A DNA stretch of 64,000 nucleotides. It comes from Roseivirga sp. UBA6061. GTDB lineage: Bacteria; Bacteroidota; Bacteroidia; Cytophagales; Cyclobacteriaceae. The notes under the pieces are model-generated. The model was not told the DNA's origin, did not search any database, and saw only the letters and a list, made by a program, of their open reading frames with translations. The stretch spans positions 33,046-97,045 of the forward strand of contig DIYF01000082.1 of assembly GCA_002427745.1 (NCBI GenBank), written 5' to 3'. Below are positions 9,701-22,000 of the stretch, in pieces. The position numbers and the translations under genes were made by a program. Every line of letters begins with the position of its first letter. The first letter of the stretch is position 1.

Positions 9701-9747
9701 CAAGAGCGAAGGCCAGTGCGAAAGCGGCTGCCAGTGCCAATCAATAA
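6727..9747 (+). CDS. secDF: Fused protein translocase subunit SecDF
   Basis: A single polypeptide of 1006 residues combining SecD and SecF, as is usual in Bacteroidota. It uses the proton-motive force to complete Sec export on the periplasmic side. The start was placed at ATG 6727, because from there the protein begins MKNKNTIVFLTLVITVLCLYY, a proper first membrane helix; the reading frame extends 32 codons further upstream without family features. SecD part: LGLDLQGGMHVTLEV, the P1 region RVDRFGTSQPNIQ, and GMSIDANVLIFERIREE in the membrane domain. SecF part: GVDFKGGRSYIVQF and GYSINDTVVVFDRIREN. The tail is Ala/Lys-rich. The region from 6539 to 6726 holds no gene. Confidence 0.96.
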   Translation: MKNKNTIVFLTLVITVLCLYYLSITFFSRGIQQDALDFATDDAGIVDQPKKQAYLDSIWKEPVLEILGASFTYEEIKKTELNLGLDLQGGMHVTLEVSPVEIIKGLSSQSQDPDFLAALDRADELQKDSQESFARLFESAYNEISPTGKLSRIFANAANKGRISFESSNSDVMDIIETEVDNAIDRAFQILRTRVDRFGTSQPNIQRLGSSGRIQIELPGVDNPQRVRKLLQGVAKLEFWEVWNINEIQPTLIAMNSKLLAIEKAAAEKSTTSLSTELNASTNEANDLANQIAAGDTTSTADSLDVTANTSTFFSLMKQDAYGNMLFALRDTGKINRVLKSTEIQQVIPRDTRFLWDVKSVAETEDLALYAVKIPRSGESSLTGEVITDARLSIDERGKPAVSMQMSAIGAKQWKKMTGDNVGRRLAATLDNYVYTAPTVQVEIANGNTQISGNFTNEEAIDLSNILKAGSLPAPTRIVEEAVVGPTLGTEAQAQGIKSILIGLAIVVIFMVFYYSKGGLVANVALLFNVFFILGILANLGAALTLPGIAGIVLTIGMSIDANVLIFERIREELRNDVPLLQAISSGYKKAYSSIIDANVTTFLTGVILYLLGQGPVKGFAVTLMIGIICSFFSAVFITRVIVTWMSKKGNDSKISFETPFTKGWLTNLNIDFLGKRRMAYLTSGIIIAVGIAVMATNGLKLGVDFKGGRSYIVQFDETMVASDIKTSLSNGVFSEAGVEVKTYNSNNVLKITTSYMVEDESQEADEVVKKALTDGLATATGKDFIDGTTDLQAGQFTINGSAKVGATIADDIKNSSLKSFGLSIVAIFFYILIRFRRWQFSLGAIVALVHDALIVLSAFAIAGLLGISFEIDQVFIGALLTIMGYSINDTVVVFDRIRENLQLKGSRDLVGTFNTSINSTISRTLITSMTTLIVVVILFLFGGEVLRGFSFAFLIGILIGTYSSVFVATPIVVDLTKKTLGAAADKERDAARAKASAKAAASANQ

Positions 9748-9790
9748 TTAAGTAAACAAAGACAATCGCTAAGATTGTCCTGATAATATC

Positions 9791-9823
9791 AAAAGCACTC
9801 CGGGAAACCGGGGTGCTTTTTTA
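9791..9823. terminator. Bidirectional terminator between secDF and the D-aminoacylase gene
   Basis: AAAAGCACTCCGG GAAA CCGGGGTGCTTTT forms a strong stem with a GAAA-type loop, A residues on one side and T residues on the other. It lies 43 bp after the secDF stop and 24 bp from the end of the convergent minus-strand gene. Confidence 0.85.
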
Positions 9824-9846
9824 TTGGTTTGGAAGTTTGAGCTATG

Positions 9847-11397
9847 CTATTTTCTCCTGAGCAAACGACCTGCCTTCGCATCCGTCAATTCCTGATTATC
9901 CCATGCCAGCCTGCCATTGACAATTACCTGATCAAAACCTTCAGAAAGCTGATAAGGGTCTGAAAAAGTAGCCTTCTCTTTAATGGATTCAGGCCTGAAT
10001 ACCAGTATGTCTGCGACCATTCCCTTTTGCAGTAGGCCGCGGTCTTTGATGCCCATGGTGCTGGCGGGTAAGCCTGACATTTTATAAACAGCAGAAGCCA
10101 GTGTGAGAGATTTTTCTTTAACCACATACCGTTCTATGATCCGGGCCATGGTTCCGTGCCCCCTGGGGTGTAGCATAGTAGGAGAGCCATCTGAGGCAAT
10201 CATCAACTCAGGATGGGTAATGAAGGTGTCCTGGAGCTCACGATCCATGATAAAATAGGCACCCGAAGCACCTTGCGGGCCTATCGAAAGCAATAACTCC
10301 ACATAAGAAATACCTTCCTGTTGAGCGGCCTCAGCCAGGGTTTTGCCAGCGTACTTCCCCGAACCGAAAAGAGTGGCTTCAGGTCCGTTTCTTTTAATTA
10401 CTCTGTTGTGGAGGTAGGTTTCCAGTTCTTTCTTTCTGGTTTTCAGTGCTTTTTCAAATTGTGTCTGTGTCTTGGCCCATTTGGGAAAAAGAATGCCGAT
10501 GCCCGTATAGCTGGCGATGTAGGGGTATACATCTGCTGAGACTTTCATGCCGCTTTGCCCTGCCGAATCCAGGAGAGCGAGGATTTCTTTTCCCCGGGCA
10601 GTTCCTTTACCATATACTACTTTCAGGTGCGAGGCGTGTATCCGACAGAATTTGCCCAGGTCAAGTAGTTCTCCGATAGAAGCCTCAATAGCATCATCAT
10701 CTTCATTGCGCATATGGCTGGACATTACCGCATCGTATTCTCCCAGCACTTCAGCCAGTGCTTCCAGCTCTGGTTTTTGTGCATATATACCGGGTACATA
10801 TTCCAGCCCGGTACTCATTCCATAACAACCATTTTCAAGAGCCCCCCGCAGGTGACTGACCATCATGTCGAGCTGCGACTCATTCGGAGCGCTCTCATCA
10901 GGTATTTGTGCCTGCCTTCTGAGTGACCCATGCCCTGCAAAGAGGGCTACATTCAATTCGAGACTGGACTCCCCGGCAGCTTCCATCCAGGGCAGAATGC
11001 TGAACTGACTGGCAGCAATGGAAGGGTGGTACCCATCCTGCCCCAATAGGATGGTCGTGGTGCCATCAGCCAGAAAACTCCGGAAAGAGACTTCTGACAG
11101 CGGGTTGCCATGGGCATGTACATCAATAAACCCGGGAGTCACGACTTTGCCTTCTGCCTCAATTACCTTTTCCGCCTTGATACGGTTGGGATCAACCTCT
11201 CCGATAAAGACAATTTTCCCATCTCGCACGAGTAGATCAGCCTTGAATGTTTCACTTCCTGAGCCATCCAGAACACTACCGTGCATGATGGCGATATCAA
11301 AGGAGTCACCTTCTGAAAGAAGCTTGTCGAAAGAAGAGGTCTGGTGATTACAAGCCCAGCAGAGAAGTAATGGTATGAGGCAGCTTAGTCGTTTCAT
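9847..11397 (-). CDS. N-acyl-D-amino-acid deacylase-like amidohydrolase, lipoprotein
   Basis: A 516-residue metal-dependent amidohydrolase of the D-aminoacylase family, which removes acyl groups from N-acyl-D-amino acids. The N-terminal signal LIPLLLCWAC suggests a lipoprotein (Cys16). The metal-binding HxH lies in GFIDVHAHG (His94, His96). Later family blocks are SSHMRNEDD, IHASHLKVVYGKG, the DVYPYIASYTG segment, IASDGSP with the catalytic Asp, and HPRGHGTM. The C-terminal small beta domain (GLLQKGMVADILVF) is typical. It is five bases downstream of the M28 peptidase gene on the same strand, so the two probably form an operon for peptide or D-amino-acid scavenging in the periplasm. The exact substrate is unknown. 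Confidence 0.87.
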   Translation of the reverse strand: MKRLSCLIPLLLCWACNHQTSSFDKLLSEGDSFDIAIMHGSVLDGSGSETFKADLLVRDGKIVFIGEVDPNRIKAEKVIEAEGKVVTPGFIDVHAHGNPLSEVSFRSFLADGTTTILLGQDGYHPSIAASQFSILPWMEAAGESSLELNVALFAGHGSLRRQAQIPDESAPNESQLDMMVSHLRGALENGCYGMSTGLEYVPGIYAQKPELEALAEVLGEYDAVMSSHMRNEDDDAIEASIGELLDLGKFCRIHASHLKVVYGKGTARGKEILALLDSAGQSGMKVSADVYPYIASYTGIGILFPKWAKTQTQFEKALKTRKKELETYLHNRVIKRNGPEATLFGSGKYAGKTLAEAAQQEGISYVELLLSIGPQGASGAYFIMDRELQDTFITHPELMIASDGSPTMLHPRGHGTMARIIERYVVKEKSLTLASAVYKMSGLPASTMGIKDRGLLQKGMVADILVFRPESIKEKATFSDPYQLSEGFDQVIVNGRLAWDNQELTDAKAGRLLRRK

Positions 11398-11402
11398 GGC
11401 TC

Positions 11403-12875
11403 TTAGTCTTCCCAGCGCCAGTCTCCGCCTATACGCAATTTAAGCTTTAGCCCATTCCCTTCCAGAAATTGCCTGGTAGCCTGATCGCTCAGCTTTTGAG
11501 CAGGTAGGGTGTCGGCATCTGCCAGGGCGTATAACATCATAGAACTGAAGCGTACGTTATTGCGGATATGTTCTTCATTGACAAGGTTGAAATCGTCACA
11601 GTCTGAGTGATAGCAACCATAAATTGAGCGGTCCAGATTTGAATTGGCAGATATGTATGGAATACCCTGAAGCATAAATGGCTGATGGTCACTATGGAGC
11701 CCGGCACCATTGCTGTTGCGGTTTTTAAAGGTGGTAGAATCCACCGCCATGATATCAGCACCCACCTGCTTAAAGAAAGCCTCAGCCTCTGGTCTGCCAC
11801 CGGCATTAAAGCCCACAGGGTTACCGGACATATCCTGATTCATCACATATTTGATATTGTCTATCGTGCCATTCGCTACCGCATCATTTACATAGGCCCT
11901 CGAACCCAGCAGGCCTTGTTCTTCACCCATAAACATGATGAATTCAACAGTGCGTTTGGGTTTCAGGTCCAGGGCCTTAAAAGTCCGTGCCATGTCCAGT
12001 ACAGCAAAAGAACCAATACCATTGTCAATAGCCCCCGTTGCCAGGTCCCATGAATCCAGGTGTCCTCCCACGAGTATTTTTTCATCAGGGAACTCAGAAC
12101 CTTTGATCGTGGCGATTACATCTCTCGCTTTGATCTCATTGGAGGTATTACTCATGGTAATATGAGCCCTTTTCTTTCTCGATTTCAGGGTCTCTTTGAG
12201 TGCCATGCCGTCTTCTTTACCGATACAAACCGCGGGGATAGCGATCAGCTTGCCGTCCACTGAAGCAGTACCGGTGAGTAGTACACCTCCGTCTACCTGA
12301 TTGATGATAATAATGCCGGCTGCACCATTTTCAGTAGCCAGCGAAGTTTTTTCTGAGCGGTGCAGGTTTTTAGTGCCCTGGGGGCTCCCGGGTAATATAC
12401 CGATATACACCAGGGCGATTTTACCTTTTACTGCTCCCGGTTTGGCTGCATAGTCAGCTTCCAGGCCGTTGCCCATATCTATGATTTCCAGATCTATGTC
12501 AGCAGAAACCGGGGAGTGTGCCAGGCTCACTGCAGAATAAGTTTCATAGTTGCGTTTAGAGAGGTCTCCAATGCTCACTTCCACATCACCACGCATCCAG
12601 GTTTCTACTTCAAAAGGAAAGTATTTGACATCTTCAAAACCGTATGATTTGAGCAGGTTAAAGGCATAGTCCTCGGCTTTGGCTCCGTTCTCAGAACCGG
12701 TAAGTCGATGGCCTATGGTGGATGTGGCTTCCCCCAGGGTGGCGTAAGCCTTTGAATTGGCCAGCACCTCTTCATTTATTCGATTGAAAATGCTTACCTG
12801 GGATTCTTTTGGAGTACTACAGCTATACAGGGTAATAAATCCACAAAAAAGTAAAAATGTAAGAGAGAGTTTCAT
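11403..12875 (-). CDS. M28 family zinc aminopeptidase/carboxypeptidase Q-like, lipoprotein
   Basis: A 490-residue exported peptidase. The signal sequence ends LYSCS, so Cys19 is a probable lipidation site. A PA-domain insert at about residues 120-235 (GKIALVYIGILPGS, GAAGIIIINQVDGG) precedes the catalytic domain. The two-zinc site of family M28 is complete: His272 in GGHLDSWD, Asp284 in GAIDNG, the Glu pair 318-319 in MGEEQG, Asp348 in MNQDMSG and a His in LHSDHQP (about 397). The architecture matches plasma glutamate carboxypeptidase (CPQ) homologues common in Bacteroidota. A TATATTTG box lies 21 bp upstream of the ATG. It is the first gene of a two-gene operon with the D-aminoacylase. Confidence 0.9.
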   Translation of the reverse strand: MKLSLTFLLFCGFITLYSCSTPKESQVSIFNRINEEVLANSKAYATLGEATSTIGHRLTGSENGAKAEDYAFNLLKSYGFEDVKYFPFEVETWMRGDVEVSIGDLSKRNYETYSAVSLAHSPVSADIDLEIIDMGNGLEADYAAKPGAVKGKIALVYIGILPGSPQGTKNLHRSEKTSLATENGAAGIIIINQVDGGVLLTGTASVDGKLIAIPAVCIGKEDGMALKETLKSRKKRAHITMSNTSNEIKARDVIATIKGSEFPDEKILVGGHLDSWDLATGAIDNGIGSFAVLDMARTFKALDLKPKRTVEFIMFMGEEQGLLGSRAYVNDAVANGTIDNIKYVMNQDMSGNPVGFNAGGRPEAEAFFKQVGADIMAVDSTTFKNRNSNGAGLHSDHQPFMLQGIPYISANSNLDRSIYGCYHSDCDDFNLVNEEHIRNNVRFSSMMLYALADADTLPAQKLSDQATRQFLEGNGLKLKLRIGGDWRWED

Positions 12876-12895
12876 AGTGTATTCAAGTCAAAAAC

Positions 12896-12903
12896 CAAAT
12901 ATA
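12896..12903 (-). promoter_or_regulatory. Candidate -7 box for the M28/D-aminoacylase operon
   Basis: On the minus strand the sequence reads TATATTTG, matching TAnnTTTG, 21 bp before the ATG at 12875. No clear -33 element was found at 19-21 bp. Confidence 0.35.
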
Positions 12904-13089
12904 GGCTAAAAGATGACTCTGGTGGTCTTAACATTTATGGATGGTGTCAGTGGCAATGACCATGCCTCGCCTTTTATCATTTATTGACATTTTTTTGAAT
13001 AAAAGTCAGATGACGAAAGCCTGAATTGATTATCTTCGCCTGCGAAGGAAGGATTTATTACCAATAGAGTGTGTAATTGGACAAAGTGT

Positions 13090-16000
13090 ATGTGTTCTTT
13101 CTTTAGAAATCTCTTGACTATAGTCGTTCTGACTTTGGTCATTTTTCCTCAAAATATATTACAGGCGCAGAGTACTCTGCCATCTGTTATCAGTGTAGAA
13201 ACTTATGCAGGCACTATGTCCAGCAGCGGTTTTGCCAATGGCACACGCCTTTCTGCCAGGTTTAGTGACCCCATTGATTTAGTCTATGATGACGCAGGCA
13301 ATCTGTTTATTGTAGAAGAGGACGGTTGTGCTATCAGAAAAATAGATACGAATGGTCAGGTTACCACTTTTGCAGGACTACCCGGGACCAGGGGCTTTGC
13401 TGACGGGACAGGTACTTCAGCACGGTTTAATGACCCAAGAGGAATTGCCTTTGATCATGAGGGCAATCTGATAGTTGCAGATAAAGACAATCATAAGATT
13501 CGAAAAATCACCCCTGCTGGCGTGGTTACTACCATTGCGGGGAGCAGTCAGGGCTTCAAAAATGGTTCTGGTACTGAGGCACAGTTTTACAAGCCTGTGG
13601 ACGTTGCAATCGATGATAACGGCAATATTTACGTAGCAGATGGCCTGAATTATAGCATCAGAAAAATAGACCCTGAAGGAAATGTTACCACGGTGACAGG
13701 CACCGGCAGCCAGGGATATCAGGATGGAGATTTTTCGGTGGGAAGCATGGACATCCCGCAGGAAATTGAGCTGGATGCCGATGGAAATCTGTTGGTCATA
13801 GCGACTTATGCATTGAGAAAACTCGATTTCTCCCAGGAAACCATCAGTACCATTGTAGGAGATGGTACGGGCGATGTATTCACAGATGCAGGGCTGGGAA
13901 GAGGAAATGGTCTGTTGATCGATAAAGACGAGACCATTTATCTGGTCAGTTTGCATTCCGTTTCGAGAGTGAATACAGATAATTCCCTGACCTTGCTGGC
14001 GGGAAATATGGTTCAGGGTGTGGCCAATGGAGATCCGCTTACTGCAAGACTACATTTCCCTAAGGGAATCACAAGAACCCCGGAAGGAGATTTTCTCATC
14101 GGTGACAAAGCGAATCATGTCATCAGAAGACTTGTTCTGGATAGGCCACCAGAGGTTTTAAGCATCAAGAGGCAAAACCCGGCTACTGAAACCGCCAATA
14201 TTACAGAAGCAACTTTCAGAATAACTTTTAGCGAGGCTGTTTCCGGAGTGAATTTTGCGGATTTTGAAATAAAGGCCGGGGGCAGTCAGGGGACTATAGC
14301 TTCAGTTTCCTGGGTTACTGCCACGACTGCCTATGATGTTCAAGTCACAGATATTTCGGGCTCAGGCATCCTGGATCTTGACTTAACTGAACAGAATAAT
14401 ATTGCAGATGCTGCCGGTAAAACACTACTCAGTTTAATTCCGGAAGAGGAGGAGTCTTATCAAATTGACTCCAATCAGAATCCTGTATTTTCATCAGTTC
14501 CTCCAACCAGGGTCTGGGAGGGTGAATCTTATGAGTATGTTGTTTCTGTTTTTGATAATGATGGTGATGCTGTCTCAGTAACAGCCCCGATACTCCCTGC
14601 CTGGTTGTCGCTTCAGGAAGACCCTGGAGGATTGGTAAGCACTTTTGCAGGTTCTGGAAACGATTTTTATGCTGATGGAGTTGGCACGAATGCCGGTTTC
14701 AGAAGACCCAGGTATCTGGCAATGGATTCTGACGGAAACATTTATGTATCTGATGGAGGTAATCGAAGAATTCGAAAAATATCTCCGGAAGGAGTTGTAA
14801 GTCACTTTGCCGGAAAGGGAGAGGGCTATTCTCGTGATGGAAATGCCTTTCAGTCGGATTTCTGGGGAATATCAGGCCTGGATTTTGACAGCAAAGGTAA
14901 TCTCTTCGTAGGAGATGTTTCGGCCGTTCGGATGATTTCACCTGAGGGAGAAGTAACCACATTTGCCGGTGCCTTAAACACTGCAGGTTACAGTGATGGA
15001 ACTGGAACTGAGGCCCGTTTTTCCAATCTTTATGGACTTGCCATTGATTCACAGGATAACATCTATGTGATAGATGGAGGTAACCGGATCAGAAAAATAA
15101 ACCCGGAAGGAGTTGTGACCACTTTGGCCGGTTCTGGTACACAGTCTTTTGCCGATGGTACAGGAACAAACGCCTCCTTCAGAATTGCATTGGACTTAAC
15201 TATTGACGATGACGATAATATAATCGTTGCTGATACTTACAATCACCGGATTCGTAGCATAACCCCCGAGGGAGTTGTTACTACCATACTTGGATCCGGC
15301 AATGAAGCAGATAGTGATGGCACAGGCACTTCGGCAAGCTTCAATAAGCCCGGTTACATTACTTTTGAGAAGGGCTACTTATATATATCAAGTGGCGGAC
15401 ATGCAATAAGGAAGGTAGACAACGAGTCTGTCGTGACAACTTTGGCGGGTAATGGCACGAAAGGGTTCGTTAATGGCAGAGGTACTTCCGCTTCTTTTGA
15501 CAACCCAGGTGGTCTTGTTATCGGATCGGCTGGTAATGTTTTTCTCACGGATATTGAAAACCATGTGATCAGGAAGATTTCAGGCCCTGGTAATATAGTC
15601 ACAGGAGACGCTACAGGTCAATCAGGTTCACATAGTGTTCAGCTTCTGGCAAACGATGGGAATGGAGGAACAGCTGAGCAGTCGTTTGAGATTCTGATCA
15701 ACCCAACTGGTCAGCCTCGCTTTACTTCATCTCCACTATTGACGATCGATGAGGAGGAAGCGTATCTGTATCTGCCAGATGCTGAGGCAAACGGTTCCGG
15801 TGCTATTTCTTATTCTGCTCCAGTTTTGCCTGAGTGGCTTAATCTGGAAAAGCATTGTGAAGGTGTGGTCACGACCATTGCGGGGCTTGGATATTGGAGT
15901 GGCCAGGATGGTACCGGAAGAAATGCAGGTTTTAGTATTCCTTATGGCATCACCATTGATGCCAGCGAAAACCTCTATGTTGTTGAGAGGTATGGACATC

Positions 16001-19000
16001 GTATCAGGAAGATAAACCCTGAAGGTGTTGTTACAACTCTGGCCGGCTCGGCATCATCAGGTTACCAGGATGGTACAGGTGCCAATGCCATGTTTGATAA
16101 TCCAAGAGGGATTACTGTTGACGCTTCCGGAAACCTCTATGTTACCGATACTGAAAACCATGTGATAAGGAAAATTACTCCTGAAGGTGTGGTCACCACA
16201 CTGGCTGGTACGGGTACCTCTGGTTTTGCAGAAGGCACGGGGACAAACGCTGCCTTTAACTGGCCGCGGGGTATTGCCATTGATTCAGAGGGTAATCTCT
16301 ATATCGCAGATTCCAGCAATCAGCGTATCAGAAAAGTGACACCTGATGGAATAGTGAGTACCATCGTGGGAGATGAGTATGCATTAACCAGAGACGGTAC
16401 CGGTACTGACGCTCTTTTAAACAGGCCACATGGGCTGACTATAGATGCTTATGGAAATCTCTATTTTACCGACATATCTGATAACCTGATTCGAAAGATC
16501 AGTACTGACCATGTAGTTACTACCCTGGCCGGGTCGGGAGAGCAGGGTTATCAGGATGGTACGGCCATGGAGGCAAGTTTCAGTCACCCGGCAGAACTGG
16601 CGGTAGATCATGAGGGCAATATTTTTGTCACGGATCGCTTCAATAACAGGATTCGAAAAATCTCTCCTGACGGAATGGTTTCAACAATAGCCGGTTCCGG
16701 ACAGAGCACGAGTGGTGATGGTACCGGAACAGAAGCATCATTCTATTCGCCATTAGGCATCGTGATGGATGCCGCTGGTAATTTGTATGTAAATGATTCT
16801 TTTAGAAGCTATATTCGTAAGGTCAGCTTTCCTTTAACCGGGCTTTCAGGTGATCCGTTAGGTAAACTGGGCGAACATAATGTCACGTTGAGGGCCTCAG
16901 GTAACGACCTGGAACCCGTAGATCAGTCTTTTACAATTTCTGTGGTGGATGTGACCCCTCCGGAGTTTATTTCTGGTCTGAATGTCGATTTTGTCTCCGG
17001 AAATTTCGGACCTGCTTATCTGGCCGAAGCTACGGACCGTAATCCTGTTAGCTTCTTACTGGGCACAAATAATGATGAAGCTTCTTTTGTGATCGATGCC
17101 TCATCGGGCAGACTTTCCTTTGTGTCCCCTCCTGATCATTTAAATCCGACCGACAAGAATCTGGATAATGTCTATACAGCAGAAGTAATTGCCAGTGATG
17201 GCCCTAACCAAACAAGTCAGCTCATTGATATTCAGGTACTGGCCGAAACCACGAATATGGCTCCTTTCTTTACTTCTCAGCCAGTTACCCAGGTTTGGGA
17301 GAATCGAACCTATAGCTATTTCCCTGCCTTTTCTGATAAAGATGGGGATGATGTTTCAGTAACCGCTACCACTATCCCGTCCTGGCTTTCACTGACAATA
17401 GATGCAGGGGGAGAGGTATCCACGGTGGCTGGTTCAGGTCAGTTTACCAGCAAGGATGGAACAGGAACGGATGCGGGCTTTGGAAATCTTCGCTCTATGG
17501 CCATTGATGTCTATAACAACATCTATATTATAGACAATAACAGCGGCCTGAGAAAGATCACCCCTGAAGGAGTCGTCACAACACTTGTAGGAGGAGGATC
17601 TTCAGGTCAGGGAGTTGGCACAGGTACAGAAGTGGAATTCGAGTCCCTGGGAGGAATGGTTGTAGATAAACACCAGAATATCTACCTGGCTGCAGATTAT
17701 AGTGTTAAAAAAATTACTCCTGAAGGTATTGTCAGCAACTTTGTGGGCTCGGGTGTAGAAGGTAATTCAAATGGCACGGGCACTGAGGCTGCTTTTAGCT
17801 CTATCGGCTATCTGGTCTTTGATAAATTCGGGAATCTATACCTGACCGATACCTATAACAATGTGGTCAGAAAGATAACACCCGACAGGGTCGTAACCAC
17901 CTTTGCCGGTTCCGGGGACGCTACTCATGCGGATGGGGTTGGTGAAGCGGCATCCTTTTACTGGCCTTCAGGAATTACTATAGATGGAGAGGGAAATCTT
18001 TTCATTGCAGATAAGATAAATCGCAGAATCCGTAGGGTGAGCCCCCAGCAAGAAGTGAGTACGGTAGCTGGTTCTGGCGCTTATACTTATAAGGATGGAA
18101 CCGGAACAGAAGCAAGTTTTCGTACGGTTGAAGCCATTACTATCGATAAGGATAATAACCTGTATGTGTCGGATGAAAACACGTTAAGGAAAATCACTTC
18201 TCAAGGTGTGGTAACCACTTATGCCGGTAATCAGGAACCCGGATATATAGATGGAGAACGTCTTGAGGCTCGGTTTAGCTATATAGTAGGTGTTCAGTTT
18301 GATCGGGCCGGTAATCTCTTTGTTGCTGATGGTGGAAATTCACGTATTCGGAAAATAAGAGGAGAAAGCTATAACCTTACTGGATCTCCTGTCGGGCAGG
18401 TTGGTGCGCATGAGGTAACTTTAACCGCCCTTGATGGTAAAGGGGGGGCAGTTGATCAAAGTTTTACCCTGAATATTATTGAAGCTTCTGATCCGATTTT
18501 TACTTCAAGCCCGGAACTGCTCGCAGGTCAGAATCTTGACTACAGTTATGAAATCAAAACGCAGAGCCCCAGCGAAGAGAACACGGGTATTACATTAGTA
18601 AAGAAGCCAGACTGGTTGTCCCTGGACTATCTGCCAAGTGCGATGGTTGATACTTATGTAGGGTATGGAGGTTCGGTGGTATCTTCTGATAATACGCAGT
18701 CTGTTTCTCTTAATTCTCCTCTTGGACTGACTGTTGACGAAAGCAATAATCTCTACATTGTAGATGCTCAAAATCATAGAATCAGGAAAGTCTCTCCCGA
18801 GGGAATTATTTCAGACTTAGCAGGGTTTGGCACGACTTATTCTGATGGTGCCTATGCAGATGGCACAGGCTCTGATGCGCGCTTCAATATTCCTGTGGAT
18901 GTAGTAGTGGACAGTTCAGGCAATCTCTACGTTACTGATAGTGGTAACCATGCTATCAGAAAAATCACGCAGCAAGGAGTGGTGACAACTTTGGCAGGCT

Positions 19001-22000
19001 CAGGAGAGGCTGGTTTTCAGGAAGGTACAGGTACAGAAGCTGCTTTCAACACTCCGGTGGGCATCGCCATAGATAGTGAAAACAACCTGTATGTGACTGA
19101 TCGAAGTAACAGCAGAATTCGAAAAATAACCCCAGAAGGTGTTGTGAGTACTTTGACAGGAATGGCAGGTCATGGTTATCAGGATGGGTCTCTGGAAGAA
19201 GCCAAATTCACCTTATTAGGGCTTATCACCTCAGATAAGGATGATAACCTTTATGTATCCGGCTTGTCCAGTACAAGAATCCGGAAGATATCTGCAACAG
19301 GCATCGTAAGTACGATAGCCGGAAGTTCTTTTGGTTTTCAGGACGGTGAGGCAACCAGCGCTCAGTTTGGTCAGCCTTCAGATCTCGCTGTCGACCAGAA
19401 TGGTAACATATTCGTGACGGATCTGTCAAATTACAGGGTTCGTGTGATTACCCCGGAAGGTATTGTGAAAACAGTGGCTGGCAACGGTATATCAGATTGG
19501 CTGGATGGTAAAGGCACAAATGCTTCCTTCAATCGTCCTTATGGTATTGCCGCTGGACCTGATGGAACCTTATACATTAGCGACTCTCAAAGTGATAGGG
19601 TAAGAAAGATTTCATTTCCTTATCCGGTCCTTTTTGGCAACCCGGGCGGCTCGCTTAGTATATACGATGTTGAACTAAAGGCGACTGCTTCAGGAGGGGG
19701 AGAAGCAACACAGTCATTCACCATCACGGTTCAGGATCTCACCCCACCGGAATTCCTTTCTTCGGCCCGCGCCAGTTTCAGAGAGAGTACAGAAGGAGTC
19801 GCCTATCAGGCCAATGCCACGGATGTACGTGAAATCTCTTATGGTTTGGGTACTGCAGGTGATGAGGCTCTTTTTTCTATTGACCCGGCCTCTGGAGAAA
19901 TCTCCTTTTTAGTAAGCCCTGACTTCGAGAGTCCGGCAGATGCAAATTCAGATAATGACTACCTCGTGAAGGTAATTGCCACTGATGGTGATAATGAGTC
20001 TGAGCTGTTGGTGACCATTTCAGTAACCGATGGAAGGGAAGGTGAACTCTCTTTCACCTCCACACCTGTAACAACCGTCAGGGATAATGAGACCTATGTC
20101 TATGACATTACTACAAATGACCCGGACCAAAGTGCTATCACCATTGATGCTCCAACACTTCCGGATTGGTTGAATTTGTCTACGGAAGAATCTGGTCGTG
20201 TAACTACATATGCCGGTTCAGTTTTTGGATACCGGGATGGGGATTTGGGTACAGCCAGATTTACCAATCCGGGAGGAATAGCCGTTGATAGCAAGGGCAA
20301 TATTTATGTTTCTGAACCACGTTTTCACAGAGTCAGAAAGGTCTCGCATGATGGTATTGTGACGACCCTGGCCGGCTCCGGTCGTGAAGGCTTTGGTGAT
20401 GGCCTTGGAAAATCAGCACATTTTAATGCACCATCCGCTATGGCCATGGGGCCTGATGGAAATGTCTATGTAACGGATATAGGAAATAATCGCATCCGAA
20501 AAATCACTCCTGAAGGTCGCGTGACAACTTATGCCGGCTCCGGACAACGAGGATTTACTGATGGTAACAGCGGTGAAGCTTCATTCTTTTCTCCTCAAGG
20601 GTTGGCTTTTGATAATAGTGGAAACCTGTATGTAAGTGATCGGGGGAATCATGCTATTCGTAAAATATCTGATGATGGTGTGGTTACTACCATTGCCGGT
20701 ACCGGTGGGCAAGGTTCTGCAGATGGTACGGGTACCAACGCCTCTTTTAATTCGCCTTATGGGCTGGAGGTTGACAATGAGGGCAACATATATGTAGCTG
20801 ACTATAGTAACCAGTTGATTCGAAAGATTGATACTGAAGGCGTGGTGAGTACGCTGGCAGGTTCCGGCAGGTACGATTCGATTGATGGTCAGGGTACTTT
20901 CGCGTCCTTCAAAGCTCCGCGCGATATTATTCTGGGGCCTGACAACAACTTGTATGTAAGTGACTACTATGGTTACAAAATCAGATTGGTCACCTTGTCA
21001 GGAAGGGTTACCACATTCGCAGGTACAGGAACTTCTGAAGTAGTAGAAGGAGATTTAAGTACGGTATCATTCAAGTCTCCCGGGGAACTGGCTTTTGATC
21101 GCTTTGGTAATATGTTCATAGCCGATTTTAATGCTTATCACATCCGGAGAATTTCTGCAGGTGGCAGCCGACTCACCGGAAAACCAGGAGCCAATGTTGG
21201 TGAGCACAGTGTTCGGCTCACTGGTGTGGACGAATTTGGTTCTGCTGAGCAAACTTTTACGATCAGCGTTCAGAGTGTGAGTCCGGAGGTAATCAGCTTT
21301 CTCAGAAAGAGTCCGGTGTCGGAAGACATTCATACCAGAAATGCCACATTTGAAGTCACTTTTAACAAGGAAGTGGTAAATGTAGGTGAGAGGGATTTTG
21401 AGCTTAATAGCTCGGGAGGTAGTGGAAATGTCCTTTGGATGAGTAAGCTTGATGCCAGAACATACGAGGTCAATCTTTCCAGCCTTTCCACAGGTCTGAT
21501 CGATCTTGACCTGAAGGCTCAGAACGATATTGTTGATTTATCAGGCTTGCCTTTGTCAAGCCTTGTTCCGACTGATGTTGAAGAGACATATACTAATCGC
21601 AATCAGTCTCCCGCCATCACGTCCGATCCTGTTTTGGAGGTCAGAGAAACTGAGGTTTATCAATATGCTATTGAGGTTTCTGATCCTGACACAGATCCGG
21701 TGCTGACAGGTGAATCTATCTTGCCCGATTGGTTGTCTATAGAGGGAGACCGACCCGGGTATGTTACGGTAGTAGCAGGTTCAGGTAACTATGCACATCT
21801 GGATGGAACAGGCACTGATGCCAGCTTCCTTGGCCCGGGTTCTCTTATAATGGATGATTTGGGAAACCTTTATCTGTCTGACGAATTCTACAATGTAATA
21901 AAGAAAATAACACCTGACGGTGTGGTAACTACGATTGCCGGATCTGGCAATTATGGTTTTACAGATGGTGTGGGAACTGCTGCCTCGTTTGCGAGGCCGA

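Noticed and set aside
13069-13089. GTG at 13069 as start of the giant gene
   Set aside because: The ATG at 13090 gives a complete signal peptide; the extra seven residues add two Cys and no signal-like feature.
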